From Bolinopsis microptera (taxonomy: Eukaryota; Ctenophora; Tentaculata; Lobata; Bolinopsidae), in contig NC_087072.1 in NCBI RefSeq assembly GCF_026151205.1, forward strand, positions 4,450,084-4,514,083: a stretch of 64,000 nt of DNA. The letters are read 5' to 3'. The notes beneath the pieces were generated by a model that was not told where the DNA came from, searched no databases, and worked only from the letters and a program-made list of their open reading frames with translations. Below are positions 45,001 through 59,200 of this stretch, piece by piece. Made by a program: the position numbers and the translations under genes. The first letter of the stretch is position 1, and each line of letters begins with the position of its first letter.

Positions 45001-47192
45001 ATGTATGACCAGACTGACGTTTATTGTTGACATTAACCACATATGACACCTATTGAGTATTGAAGACAAGTTCATTGGGCACTTTCTGAAGTCTGAACAC
45101 GTCAGCTCAGCTAACGTTTTAAATGTCCTCCTAATTTTCAACAAACCTGTGTCACGTGTCACGTGTGTGACGTGTGTTTATATTCCCGCTTATTTTCATT
45201 AAACTACCACAAGTAAATAGTAAGTAAACTCGTTACCATCTCGACGCAAAACTTGTCAGTTTCTCGAACAATTTGCCCATGAAAATGGCATGAAATATCG
45301 TACTGTATCATGTCAGGGCACCAGCGATATCCAAGAATTCCCTTATCATTGACATTATGTTTCAGTGTTCCTATTTTGTTAATTCTATTTCGTTAAGGTG
45401 AATTTTGGGAAGCACACTCAATAGTCTACACTCTACATATAAGCTGGTGTGGCTAGACAGTAGATACGCCACACCAGCTTATATTCTCGGTTACAAATAA
45501 TGCTCTATAGTCTAGACTTATATATGAGTGTGCTTGAATTCTTGGGTACCTGCCTGGGGAAATTCCAACTAATAACCCTTTCAATAACACGTATTCCGTA
45601 TCAATTTTAATTATTCTTCTCTTACTCTCTTACAACCCCGCTCCGAAAAATCTTCCATTTTTGCATTACATTTGTATCGATCATTGCGCCATGAAATATG
45701 TCAACTGGAGATTGGAATCTGAACTGCTTTCAGGTGGCCTTTCCAGGGACAAAAGGATTTCGCGGCATGTACGAAATCGCGAAATTTCCCATTCTCCGCG
45801 ACAAATTGTATGTATAGTTTAATGTATTTGGCTGGCGCACTTTATCACCTTCGTGCCTTTATGTCTTATCTAAGACCCAACCCTCCGTTTGCTGAAAACC
45901 TGCTACCTCTTGAGTGGGAGTACGCAGACGACGCAGACTTCACAGACGAGGATAAAAAGAATTTGGAGTCCATGTTACCAATATGCAAGGAGATATTGGA
46001 GGAGTGGAATCTTTTTGTCAACGAATCAAAAACAGAGTTCACACATATCTATCTGGCCGAGAAGAACGAAGTTGATGACAAAGGAGAGCCACTTCGAGGA
46101 AGAGAGCCCTGGAGATCATCTATCTCACTTGGTTCCAAATTGTGCAGCAACGAGGACATAAAAAGACGATGTATTCTGGCAAATCTTGCTTTCCAAACCT
46201 ACAAGAAAGTTTGGGAACAAGGTAAACGCATACCTCTTAAGACCAGACTTAAGATCTACGAAGCCCAGGTGGTCTCCGTCTTAATGTATAATTGTAGCTG
46301 CTGGGCTGCTTCAAAGCAGCTACTGAGTAAACTGGATATTTGCCACAGAAAGCATCTGAGGCAAATCATCAGAATGACTTACCCTAATATAATCAAAAAC
46401 GACTCCCTTTACAAGAGATGTGAAGTGGTTCCACTCAGTGAGCGTGTTGCATGTGCACGATGGAGGATGCTCGGACATGTCCTTCGCAGTGATAACAACT
46501 CACCTGCACAGCTTGCATTACACTTTGCAGTAGAGAGTCAGAGTACCAAAAAGGGTAGAGTAGGCAGACACCAGTCGAACTTGCTTAAGACTATTAAATT
46601 TGATTTAGGTAGTAGGAACATTCCATTTGTAAATACAGACGATTTGTACAATTTAAGACTTTTAGCCTCTGATAGAGCGGGATGGAAGAAGTTGTTATAG
46701 CTTGTGTATCAGTATTTCTTTTTTTCTGGCTACTTATCAGATCTTTAAGATGTTCATTTATGTTCTATTTTTGATTTGAATAAAGTTATATAATAATAAT
46801 AGTTTAATGTATAGCCTGTTAAATTTCGCGGTACCGCGATTTTTGGCCAAAATAATCGCGAAATCCTTTTGTCCCTGGGCCTTTCTAATGGGTTCCGAAG
46901 AAATCAAATCTTTGATAGTGCGGTCTATCCTCTACGGAATTTTTGAAATAGTCTTTTAGATTTGATCTGCTTTCAGTTGTCATCGAAATTGAAGAAATCT
47001 AAAGTTCCTCAGGATTGTCTAAAACGTGCCCGTCCAAAACGGCACTGAGGACTCCTTTTGAGTCACAAAGCTTTGGCGGCAAGGGGGAAGGGGGGGGGGG
47101 GGGTGGCCAATATGTTTGTTGTCCTTTTTTGTCCCGTAATTTTTGTCCCGTTTGGGAAAACTGGCTAGTGTCGGGACAAAAATAGTGGCCAA

Positions 47193-47223
<31 letters not shown>

Positions 47224-50200
47224 CTGTCCTCTGCACTCTTTAGATAGTACTAGACACTAGTACGTAGAATCCTGCACCTGGTCACCATTAACGCGCCAAC
47301 TTTACCAATTGAATTTAGTAAGCATCATTGACAACACTTTCCACACCGCATTAGGTAGTTTATTAGTATACATTGCAAACCTTTCAGAATGTTTTAGTGC
47401 GTGGTAGTTATTATAGTCTGTGGTAGTTTAATAGAGTTATAGCCCCTTGTGTGTGTGGAACTTCAATGAGTTAGTTGAGCTGGCGATGAACAATGAACAT
47501 GATTGTAACTTGTATTGTTGTAAGTTGAGGCAGGAATTGTTATTCAGTATTGTAATTTCACAACATTAGATTCAAACACTATGTGTGTACAAGTTAAGAT
47601 GCCTGCAAATTATATTATCTGAACGTAACTTTATAAGTGACTCAATTTCGATCTGTTCAGGGATTGCGATCCAGCTTGATATGAGGAGTTATTAATTTGC
47701 CAAGATTCATCCTCTTTTGTTTTTCGCGACTATAGATAGTATTACTTGCCATGTCATATAATAATAAGCATTAATAATAAAATTCATGGGTATAAGGAAT
47801 CGAAATTTTTTAAAGAAATAATTGTTCATATGTGTTTTTCCTGATTATTAAAAGTAGTATTTTTTTTCCGATGTTTTTTATGTTACGTCATGGAAAATGT
47901 TTGACCCTAATCATAGCTACGGGCATGTCAACCTTTCGCATTGTACACAGCAGTACCAATTTATGCACAAATCTGATAGAACGAATATCAGCCGATAGTT
48001 GCGGAAAAAAACAAAGTGCGGTAGTAGGTCAATAATGGGAACTTTATTCATGTGTGGAAACTATATTGTAATATTGTGTGGAAACTATATTGTAATATTG
48101 TGTGGAAACTATATTGTAATATTGTGTGGAAACTATATTGTAATATTGTTAGCTCCAGTGTTATAATATAGGAGGAGCACTAACGCGGTCTGATAAAGGG
48201 CTCCAGTTCTCAGCGGCGTTACCGCTCTATTATAATGTGCCATCCTCCCCACGGGAGTGGGACTAATTATATTTAGAGTGTAGCCTACAGTCGATATAAA
48301 ACAGTGTAGCTTTACATATAGACTTTAGAGAGCATTTGGCGTTACCATGTTGAAATCCGATATCTCACATTTTAGCTGATGTGTCGCTCCGAAGGTGACA
48401 CTGGTACAGTGGTAGACTATCCCTACTTGGGTTAAAGGCTTAGTCCACGCGTTCTCTTTGGTTATATTTCAATTTTGTATGCTTTTTTTTCGTGATCCTT
48501 TTCGGTGTTTCAAAAGATATGATCTGGATTCTAGCGGAATATTTTATGTACAGTTTTACTTATGATCAGCGTGTGGTAAAGTTGAATTTTAATATTATTC
48601 GTTTTTAATTCCATGCCTATCATTTTGTTTGACTTTTCAAATTTCGTCTGGCGTCATTAGCACCGTCTATCAAAGGTAACAGCATCCATTGCATTGCAAA
48701 TCCTCAACACGTTTTATCCATATTCTCCTCTGTCAAACATAAATTATATCCGTATGTGATCGTATTGTTACAATATAATATGGTTGATTAGTCAGATTTT
48801 GGTCAGATCTGACTAATTATATGCTTGATTACTCGGATCTTGTTCGGAAATAATCTGACGTAATGTCTAATAACCATGGTACCCGGGGGCCGTGTCCGCG
48901 TTTGAACAATACCGCAATATGGGAACCACCCCTGGCCTCCTTAAATCCTTAGCGGGTGATTTTTCGGATGTTTCATTCTCATGTGGTTAATGCTACACTT
49001 AAGAAATTGCGGTATGTGGTTTTGAGATCTGCTCATTCGCACCAGAACAAGGAAAGATCAGGGTCTTCCTTCGCGATATTGTTCGTACTACGATTATTGT
49101 TTAGCACCTGAAATCGTATTTCCATGTTTTACAACAGATTTCAATCAGTTAAAATGCGAATTAGCTTCAAGGGTTAACGGTTATTTTCTTACGGTAAATG
49201 GTAGCTTTACATGCACAATTTAGAGGGAATTTGGCGTTACCATGCTAAAATCCAATATCTCACATTTTAGCTAATGTGTGAATGACACGTACACTGATAG
49301 ACGGTTAGTTACACTGAGAGACGGTTAGGCTTAGTACACGCGTTCTATTTGGTAATATTTCATTTGTGTATATACTTTTTTTCGTGATCCATGTTCGTAC
49401 TACGAATATTGTTTGGTATCTGAAGTCGTATTTTCACTGTTTTATTACAGATTTCAACCAGTTACAAAGCGAATTTGCTTTAAGGGTTAACGGTTATTTT
49501 CTTACGGTAAACGGTTATTTTCTTACCATGTGATCGTAGACGAACTCAGGCATGACTGTGACCGTGACAGTTCTGTCTTTGCTCTTGATGACCTTGAGAA
49601 TCTTGTCATCACTCATTCCGACGACGTTCTGACCGTCTATCTCCGTAATGAAATGATCAGTTAGCATTCCATTCCTGGCTGCAGACGAGTCCTGAAATGT
49701 TTATTTTTAAATTCCTGAAATAATTCCTGTGCAGTACACATTATTTATTAATATACCATGAAAAGGGAATATCTTCCGATAAAGAATTATCCTATGATGT
49801 TGATTGAATTAACTTGAAGGTTAAGATAACCTAATAAACGGTATTCCAAGGTGTGACTTTCAGACAAGATGGCTAAATACAGCATTGTTGGTGGTGAAGG
49901 CGGCTGGTAAGTCAACTCTACAATATTTTAAAGAGATTATGTTTCTGAACAATTTAGTTTTACAGTGTACATTTTTCCTACCTATTTACAAAAATTTTGG
50001 AGACCTTTCAATAGGCTCGATATTTTTAATGTGTTTTAAATTAAACGAATTAGGAGATCCGTCGCCTACATTCCTAATTACCTTTTTGATGGCTAAAAAG
50101 TGGTGCGCAACTATTAAATTGGTGTGAATACTGGAGGACACAAATCATTTATCCTCCTAGACCATTGTCTGGACTTAATAGGTGTTAATTTAAGCTAATT

Positions 50201-53200
50201 AGTTAATTGATACGACATCACACCACAATATCCAGACTTTCAAACGTTCACTTTACACGCTTTAGTCATACGATTTGCGGACTTTTCAGTTGCTGCTTGA
50301 CTAGCTACGTTTTTAGTGCACTTTGCATGCTGCATGAACTAACAGTAACATACGTGTTTTTAAAACAAGTTAAATCTCAATCGCATGGACATTGGAAACG
50401 TACCATATCTTTACAGTAATTAGTAAGTAAACTCGTTACCATCTCGACGCAAAACTCGACTACCAGGGGACAATGACATTTTTCACATTCCACTCATAAC
50501 CCTCTCGGACCCCGTATCAATTTAGATTATTCTTCCATTACAACCCCGCTTCGAAGAATCTTGGAGCACAAACACGTACCATATCTTTATTTTGCCAGCG
50601 CGACCGCTGTTTTTCGAGGCTGTAGAGTGTAGAATGTAGAATGTAGATGGAAACGAACACTCTTTCTCATTATATCAGCCGGTAGAAGTCATACAACTGG
50701 TCTCGCATTCTAATTAGTGTCTCATTTACGGAACTTCGTAGTTTTTGATAATCGTACGATAGTTTGTGTTGTTTACAATTTTAGAAACGCGCGGTGGTAG
50801 TCAGGACTAATGCTTGCAATATATTATATAGCTGCACTGCAGAAAGAGTTGCTCTCTTTGTCACCTGATTAACTGCTAACTGCTCAGTTTATTCGCTATA
50901 AATATCACCATTTGCACGTTCCTATTTCCAATTTTACTCTCCACATTTGTTTCTAATCATGATGTGGTGAGCAATTTTCCCATGATCATCTCCGATAAGT
51001 AGGAGGTATGCTGGTGAGGCAGCTTCATCAGATGTACTAGATAGGGCTTGCTCTATCTATAGTGCAGGTTGTATCTTGTGCCAAATTGCATCTGGCAACG
51101 AATAAGAGCGAGCTAAATTTACTCTGAATGAAAAATGCGGAACTGTGAGACCGGCAGGTTGTTCATTACTGGCTGATGGTGGTACAAATTGCACTTGCGA
51201 CATTTCATCTAATTTGTTGAAAACGGAAATTTGCCTTTTAGATTTATATACCTGCTCGCTTGTATTTGTTTCCGAGAATATCTATCTGCTGCAGTGCCAT
51301 GGGTTTTTTTTGCGGCATGTTAATAAACTTTTTGCTTACGAAAATAGTAGACAACCATTTTTTGACCATTTTATAGTTTTACACCCCAACCCTCAGATTT
51401 AATTAAATAAGCGGCTGAGTTACTGAGTAGCTCCTAGAGTTCAAGTCGGAATAAAATCGACAAAATAGATAAAATTTGTATTATTATCTTTACCTTCGCT
51501 AGCATTCTTATCATTTCAATCACGTGTCACAAAATCCCATATCTAATGATTTCTCTCAGTTGCGGAGCCATGGCTGAAAAAGGACCACTTATTGGGCTGA
51601 TTTGCACCTTCATTGGAGTCATCTTATCCATCTATGTATTCGTGGATGCTTCAAGTGCAGTGAGCTCAACAAACGAGGCATTAGTAGCTCTAGGAAGCGA
51701 TGCTGAGGCCACGCTTTCAGCTGCATGTAAGAAATAATATTTAATATTAGATGCAACACAACGATAGGTTTCTCATACTGAAAACATGTGAACGCTTGAC
51801 ACTGCCAATAACGGGTGATTCAGACGAGGAAGTACATTCTTTCCATTGACTCGTTCATTTCAGATTATCTCCTTCTGATCGGGTTTATTCTGGGAGTCAT
51901 CCTGATGATTGTTTACATTCCTGTCGTGTTCATTGAGATGGAATGGTGCGGATGTCTGGGAACAATCAAGGAGACTGTACTTAAAGGAGCTTACGAACAG
52001 AGTGAGTTTCATGTGCAGCTTTTAATACGCTTAAATAATAAATATGCAAGTTATGATAAATATGCCAGTTATGAATATTTACAAACCTCTTTGTGCTCTG
52101 TTTTACAATAAGTTATGGTAAGTATTTTAAATTTGTTAGTTAAATTAAGGGCTAGCTGAATTCAAAGGCAAGTAAAATTCAAAGGCTATTTGAATTCAAA
52201 GGCAGGGCGAATTTAAAGGTAAATTGAATTCAAAAAAACAAAAAAGCTAAAAAGTAGGGCCAACTTTTATTAAATTAAAAACAACCTTATATCTTCAGAG
52301 AGTAAAATTGTGAAGATGATTTTGACAGGTCTTTCTCTCCTTGCTTGTAAGTACCTTTCAAGTTGTTATCCTACTTATTATTAAAATCCAGTTTCTTCAA
52401 AAGTCAATTAACTGCTTTATTATGTATTGCAAATATTATTAAAATAAAGTATGTATTGCAGCTGATTTAACGATTAAGCGACTGATAATCCCACGAAGGA
52501 GCCACATTGGCCACTTCTATAGTAGTTTTACTAAGTTGAATATTAAAACATAATAATATTTCAGTCGCTCTGTTAGTGGTGTTCCTCGTTTGGGGAATCA
52601 TTGTGGTTGGAGAATTCAAAGAAGTTCTCCCCGGTGTGCTGACAATAGTTGCTGTTGTCCTCTTCCTTATCAACCTGATCATGTCTGTCCTCTACATCAG
52701 ATCTTAAGGACAAGGAACATAGATAACACATATCTAGGCCGTCAATTAGTATATAATTAGAGCAGCGAAATATCACGTGGGACAGAGTAGCAAATGAGCA
52801 TGGCAACTAGGAAGGCTTTTTTATAACTGTATATTAAGAATTTTATTATATCCCATTTTGTGAAGAAATCCAGCTTAAACTATGAATTGAACTTTTGGAG
52901 AGATACTAAAATATTGTTTGGTCATCATCTATATATATGTACGAAATAAAGATATTGTGATTTTTGAGATTTTGATTTGTGAGATTGTATGATATAATAC
53001 TGGTTTGGTTTCAAAGCCATGGTATTTCTTGTTAGGAGAAAGGGCAACCAAAATTATTTTTCATGTCTGTGTTATATTTCATACAGTTTTAGCAACTTAA
53101 TCACAATCAAATGTTTGATTTTGTCAATCAACGAATTGATTCGTTACAGTTTCAATGATCATCATTAGAAACTTAATTTCAAATTAACGGGGATAATGAT

Positions 53201-56200
53201 AATTAAACGGCATTTAATTTTGTTTTGAGTGTTGTGAGGTAAACGGATAAATTCGCAACAGCTCATCTTTTAATCTTACGTACGAGCGTCGACCATAATT
53301 ACCTAAGATACGATTAGGCATCATTCCCCAGTCACCCAAACAATTTACAACTTATTTGCAGTCATTATGACCTACGCAACGATAGAGTTAATTGTCTTCT
53401 CGTCGATATGTTCACAGTGATCTGTCTATACTCGTTGTTTGTTCAAACTTTCGAATGAAGATAAAATGGCTTACTACACAATTTTTGTCACTAACCTGGC
53501 CAGTGGCCCTGATCCCTAGTTTTTAGTGATAATTAGTCACGTGTCACCTTATCCCAGATATTATTATTATACTGCAGTGATAATCAGATAATCTTAACAC
53601 CGTTTTCATAGTTGAGGAGCCATGTCTGAAAGAACACCACTTATTGGGCTGATTTGTACCTTCATTGGCGTCATCTTATCTATATTCGTTTACGTAGATA
53701 CTTCATCTAAAATAAGTGATACAGTTGATGCTCTCCAAGGTGTCGGTTTTGAGGTAGATGATGTAAATCCATGGGGCCGGATCGAAGGTAAAATCTTTAT
53801 TTAATTATTTTCAACCATCTTATGCTGTTTGTAACAATATGCATACATTTTCTCAAACTAGAATTTAACGAAATTTGGCTGCTACTGTACTGAGAAATAC
53901 GTATCTTGCAATAAGGCGACAACATTTCCTGGGTTCCTGGACAGGAAAGAAGGAGAAATATGAGCTGGTACCTTTTTCCTAAAATGTCTGATGTTTTGGC
54001 CCTGGAATGGGTAATATCATTATCAATGCACTTTCGTATTAAAAACGAACATATAATGGAAATGATGTATTTTGTCCTTTATTTCATGTTAATCAGCTTC
54101 TTAATTAATTTGATCTTGATACTGATTGTAAAAAGGAACATGATTGAAACAAACAAAAAATATTGCAAATAAATATATGAAATTTTGCTGAGATGGTGCA
54201 AACTGCAAAGGGGGCGTCCTTAATCCCGTTATCTTATTTATATCAACAAACTTAGGTGTTAGAGGGCACTTTACATTGTACAACTTCAGTTTTGACCCTT
54301 CTGTTCGGATTTATTCTGGGAGTTGTCCTGCTAATTGTTTACGTTCCCGTCGTGTTTATCGAGATGGGATGGTGTGGTTGTTTGGGTACTGTTACGGAGA
54401 CTGCTGTTAAAGGAGCTTTCCATACAAGTAAGTGAACATTTTCATTTCCCCCTACATACCTGGCCTTATGCGGAAGCTTATGCAAAGGTTTCTCATCAAA
54501 ATTTCAAAATTTTAAAATTTCAAATCCATTAGCTGGAAACGTAGCTTAGGTTACCAGTTAAAGAAGGACAACATTCTTGAAAGAGTAAAGATTAAACAAC
54601 GATTAGTGTAACTTCATATTTTCAGAGGGAAGAATGATCCAGATTATTTTAACGGGCCTTTCTGTCGTTGTTTGTGAGTATTCTTCAAGATACCAATCAT
54701 AAAACTTGAGTTGTGTAACATTTTTGAAGCGTGATATTTCACAGCACGAGTTTCACAACTGTGAATTAAACTTTTTTCTCAGTTGTTCTGGTCTTGGTGT
54801 ATCTAATTCATGGCGAAATTGTGGTTGGAGAATTCAACAATGTGGTATCCGGTGTGCTGACAATAGTTGCTGTTATCTTCTTCCTTATCAACATGGTCAT
54901 GTCTGTCCTCTACATCAGATCATGAGGACGAGAAATTGGCATAGTGTGATTTGGAATTTGAAGGGAATAGATGTATGTATTGGGTATTACTGTCACCAAG
55001 ATGTAACCCTTCCTTAACAAGATTGTTAAGGACCTTGACATCTTGTTAAGGACCTTAACAGGGTTACATCTTGGTGACAGTTATAGTATTTGAATATTGG
55101 ATGAAGGGACACAGCTTTAGAAGCAGGGGCACAAATAGGCATAAAGCGACCTTTACTGTTTTGTATATTTTGAATGATTTTGTCGCATCTCAAAATGCTT
55201 CTTGGCACATTTTTATTCGCGAAATAAAGTTTTTGTTTGTGTTTGATAACATTGTCTAACATTATTTGATAGCATTGTATAATAACGTTGTTTGTGTGAT
55301 AAAATAGTTCAGCGTACAGAAACTTGTTAGCCGTTCCGTTGGCATAAAAGTAAAACCAAATCTCAACCCAAATTTATCTTTGTTAAAATAACAAATTACA
55401 CGATTCATTTTACTAACCTTCACGATAGCGTTGATTTTGCCTTTTTTAAACTGGAAGCCGATGTGTCCGCCGCTATCCTTGACACAAGTGATAGTTCTCT
55501 CAAACGGTCTATCCCTCACAGCAAATGTGATCTGAGATGGGTCTGCTTTCTTCAGGAATTCTATCGTCTTCTTCTTATTCCATCCTGGACAAAGTTTTCT
55601 CTTAAAGCTCGTTTTCTTCATTATTTGTGATTGAACGAATATTAACGATAACGATTATTTATTGCTCCACCCAATCGCTGCGCAACATATCATCCGTAAA
55701 AGAGGTGGTCGCACTAATCACTATGGTAATAATTAAGCGTACCTGCAACAGGTTGGCCATTGATTTGAACAATCTGATCGCCGAATCTGAGTCCCGCTTT
55801 AGCGGCGATGCTGCCCGACTCGACATAGCTCACGAACACTCCTGAATGAGAAAACACGATAAAACTGAATCCGTAGTTACATTTTGGACATTATTACAAG
55901 AAAATAAAACTAACACACGATACAATTTTGATTCAATGTACGATTCGGGGAAAGGAAAATAGTACGGTAGCCGGTAGGTCGGGGTTTTACAGTATGTATA
56001 CGACATAGGTACACGTGTAACTTTAAGTAGTGTATACTATATATACTAATAAGAGGAAACACTCCCATATTCTTCTCAATAAAAAATGGTGCGAGTAAGA
56101 AACTAACCCTTGCTGATAGATTCCACAGAGAGACCAATCTTGCCGGAACCAGGATCTTTGCAGCCAACCACTTGGCGGACTCCCTGCTTGATCTCGGCAT

Positions 56201-59200
56201 GGGCTGAAACAGCTGGATTAGCTTACGCTTTTAAATGAATAACACTTGAAAATAAAAAGTTGTCCACCTAACTGCCAAGATGAGCAAAGTATTTGGAAAC
56301 AATTTACAAATATTAGATAAGAATTAACTCACATTGATGACCACCAGTCACAGGAGCAATGGCTCCAGTAGTTGAGTTGAGAGGCTGGTAGAGCTGCATG
56401 GCTTTAGAGTCCATCCCCATCCACTCATCCAGGGTCGGGTACAGGCTGGAGGCTATATCTGGGAATATCGGGGTGATCTGCTCGGGACATATTTAAATTT
56501 TACGTGTGGGAGCATTTTACCTTACTTAGAACATGAACATGAACAGTTCATCTAGTCTGGTAGTCTGGAATTTTTTCCGTTCACCCTTTTTATTTATAAA
56601 AAGGCAATAGTGAAAGGTTACGAATGGACGTTTTTGCAGAAAAACGTGGATTTTGGAGAACGTTGTAGGTGGGTTAAAATATGTCGTCGGTACGTACTTC
56701 CGTTAGTAACCATGTCAACTAGCGCGCAGTGCAGCGCGCGAGTATTGCTTGCGGAGATATGATGTATATGGACACGTTCATTTGAGTTTGAGGATATTGG
56801 TAAACAAAAATGATAGCGTTTTCAACGATAGTGGCTTAATTTTGACATCTATTAACTTAGCACGTTCAGGAAGTTCTGAACATTAGCCACGTAACCCATA
56901 CTCCCATATGCACTGCTCAGAAAGAAAATCTATTGTTGTTAGGCACTATAATGGTTCAAATGTCACATTTTGTGTGACTTAGTTAACTGCAGTTGTCTAA
57001 TTATTATTACTTGGCCTAAAATATAGTAGATTAGGTCATCTAACAATTATGATACAACATTGGTTAAAGGGCACGGATCAAACGGTTACAAGGCAATATT
57101 TGGGTAACTTTGTCACACTCAGAATACCAAACCTCTATTCTACTGTGAGGTGTCCTCAAAAACCTTTTAACTCATTATTTGATGGTTGATCTACCAATCA
57201 TAGCCCTAACATATGTTGTTTCGAATAGTTAGCTAATACAGGCACTTGGTTATTGGGAAATGAGGTTAATTCTGTCACAATATATGGAATTTTAAATTTT
57301 GGGCGATTATTTATATCCGATTTTGGTTTGAAAGGCGGGAAAACTTTACATGATGACAATGTAGTTGATGCAAGTTAAGATCAGTTTGATGTTTACATTG
57401 TCACAAAAAATGATACGAAATCGTAAATAGGTTAAAAACAATGATTATAGAATGAAATAGTCTCTTATAATAACTCTTATAATGACTGATGTGACAAAAT
57501 AAACATGTCTTGCCCCTATTTTGAAGATCTATATATCTATGACTCTATTAGAATTCAACATTCTTTCAGAAAAAAATCGGTAGAATATTGTCCAGAACAT
57601 CAGAGCTCAAGTTTACAATTTTAGATAAATTTGTTAAAGTCGCCAAAAATGTGACAAAATTAACTTTTCCTGCCCCAAAAATTTCAAGATAGTGTGTAAA
57701 AATTAGCATAGGCTGCCTTATTACCTATATAAATCAATCCAAACTACGAAAAAGCTCTGTTAATCTGATGACGATTACCTAACTCTAATAATAACTGATG
57801 TGTCAAAGTAAACATGTCTTGCCCCAATTTTGAAGATCTATAACTCTATTAGAATTCAGCATTCTTTCAGAAATGATTGGTAGAATATTGTCTAGAACAT
57901 CAGAGCTCAAGTTTAACAATTTTAGATTAATTTGTCAAAGACGCTGAAAATGTAACAAAATTAACTTTCCCTGCCCCAACAATATCAAGATAGTGTGTTA
58001 AAATTGGCATAGGATGCTTTATTGCCTATATTAATCGATCCAAACTACGAAAAAGATCTGTTAATCTGATGACGATTACCTAACTCTTATAATAACTGAT
58101 GTGACAAAGTAAACATGTCTTGCCTCTATTTTGAAGATCTATAACTCTATAAGAATTCAGCATTCTTTCAGAAACGATTGGTCGAATATTGTCCAGAACA
58201 TCAGAGCTCAAGTTTAACAATTTTAGATTAATTTGTCAAAAACGCTGAAAATGTGACAAAATTAACTTTCCCTGCCCCAACAATATCAAGATAGTGTGTT
58301 AAAATTGGCATATGATGCTTTATTGCCTATATTAATCGATCCAAACTACGAAAAAGATCTGTTAATCTGATGAACGATTACCTAACTCGTATAATAACTG
58401 ATGTGACAAAGTAAACATGTCTTGCCCCTATTTTGAAGAGCTATACCTCTATTAGAATACTATGTAACTTTATCATCAATGAACTAGTTATTTTGCCAGC
58501 AAGGAGCTAACAGAGTTATAATAATTTTTTGTGACGAAATTACCCTATTTTTGACCATGTTGCGGTAGTTTAATTGTGACACTATTAAACATATTACCAC
58601 CCGATAATGATTTATGTGACTGGTGCGTGGTACTAGCAGTTTTGTTTGATCCATAGTACGTAATATAAGGGGTTTCAGCTGGTATATCATTATTTGTTCA
58701 ATTTCACACATGTTCAGATATCATCAAGATTATGTGACAAAGTAAACTTGTTTGTGCCTTCTGTGTTTTAATTCCTTACGGACTATATGATATAATAACA
58801 ATTCCTAGCACTTCCAGGCCATCAAATAACCTACACTACTCAGCATTGCTTATCAGGGTGCCCTAAACATTCTCACATGTTTCTTAAATGTGTGACAGAG
58901 TAAACCTGAGTGCACCATCTAACGAAAAAACTCGTCAAATATGTAGGTAATGGTCATATGTACCCATCCAATTCAACTGGACACTCAAAAATTTGGTCAA
59001 AAACGGCAGTAAGGGGGTCCATAATTTACTCCGTCACATGTTTATAGTGTGACAATGTAACCATTTCCGTGCCGGCCGTATTTAGGCGATATCTTATCAG
59101 CTTGATTAAGATATCGTTAAGTGACAAAGTTAGCCTAGAGGATGAGACGATTATCCTAACCATCAAGGGTTTGTGTAATTTCATAGTGTGACAAAGGTCA

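Noticed and set aside
48053-48148. Regular 24-bp repeats considered as CRISPR-like
   Set aside because: Copies are directly adjacent with no spacers, and the genome is eukaryotic.
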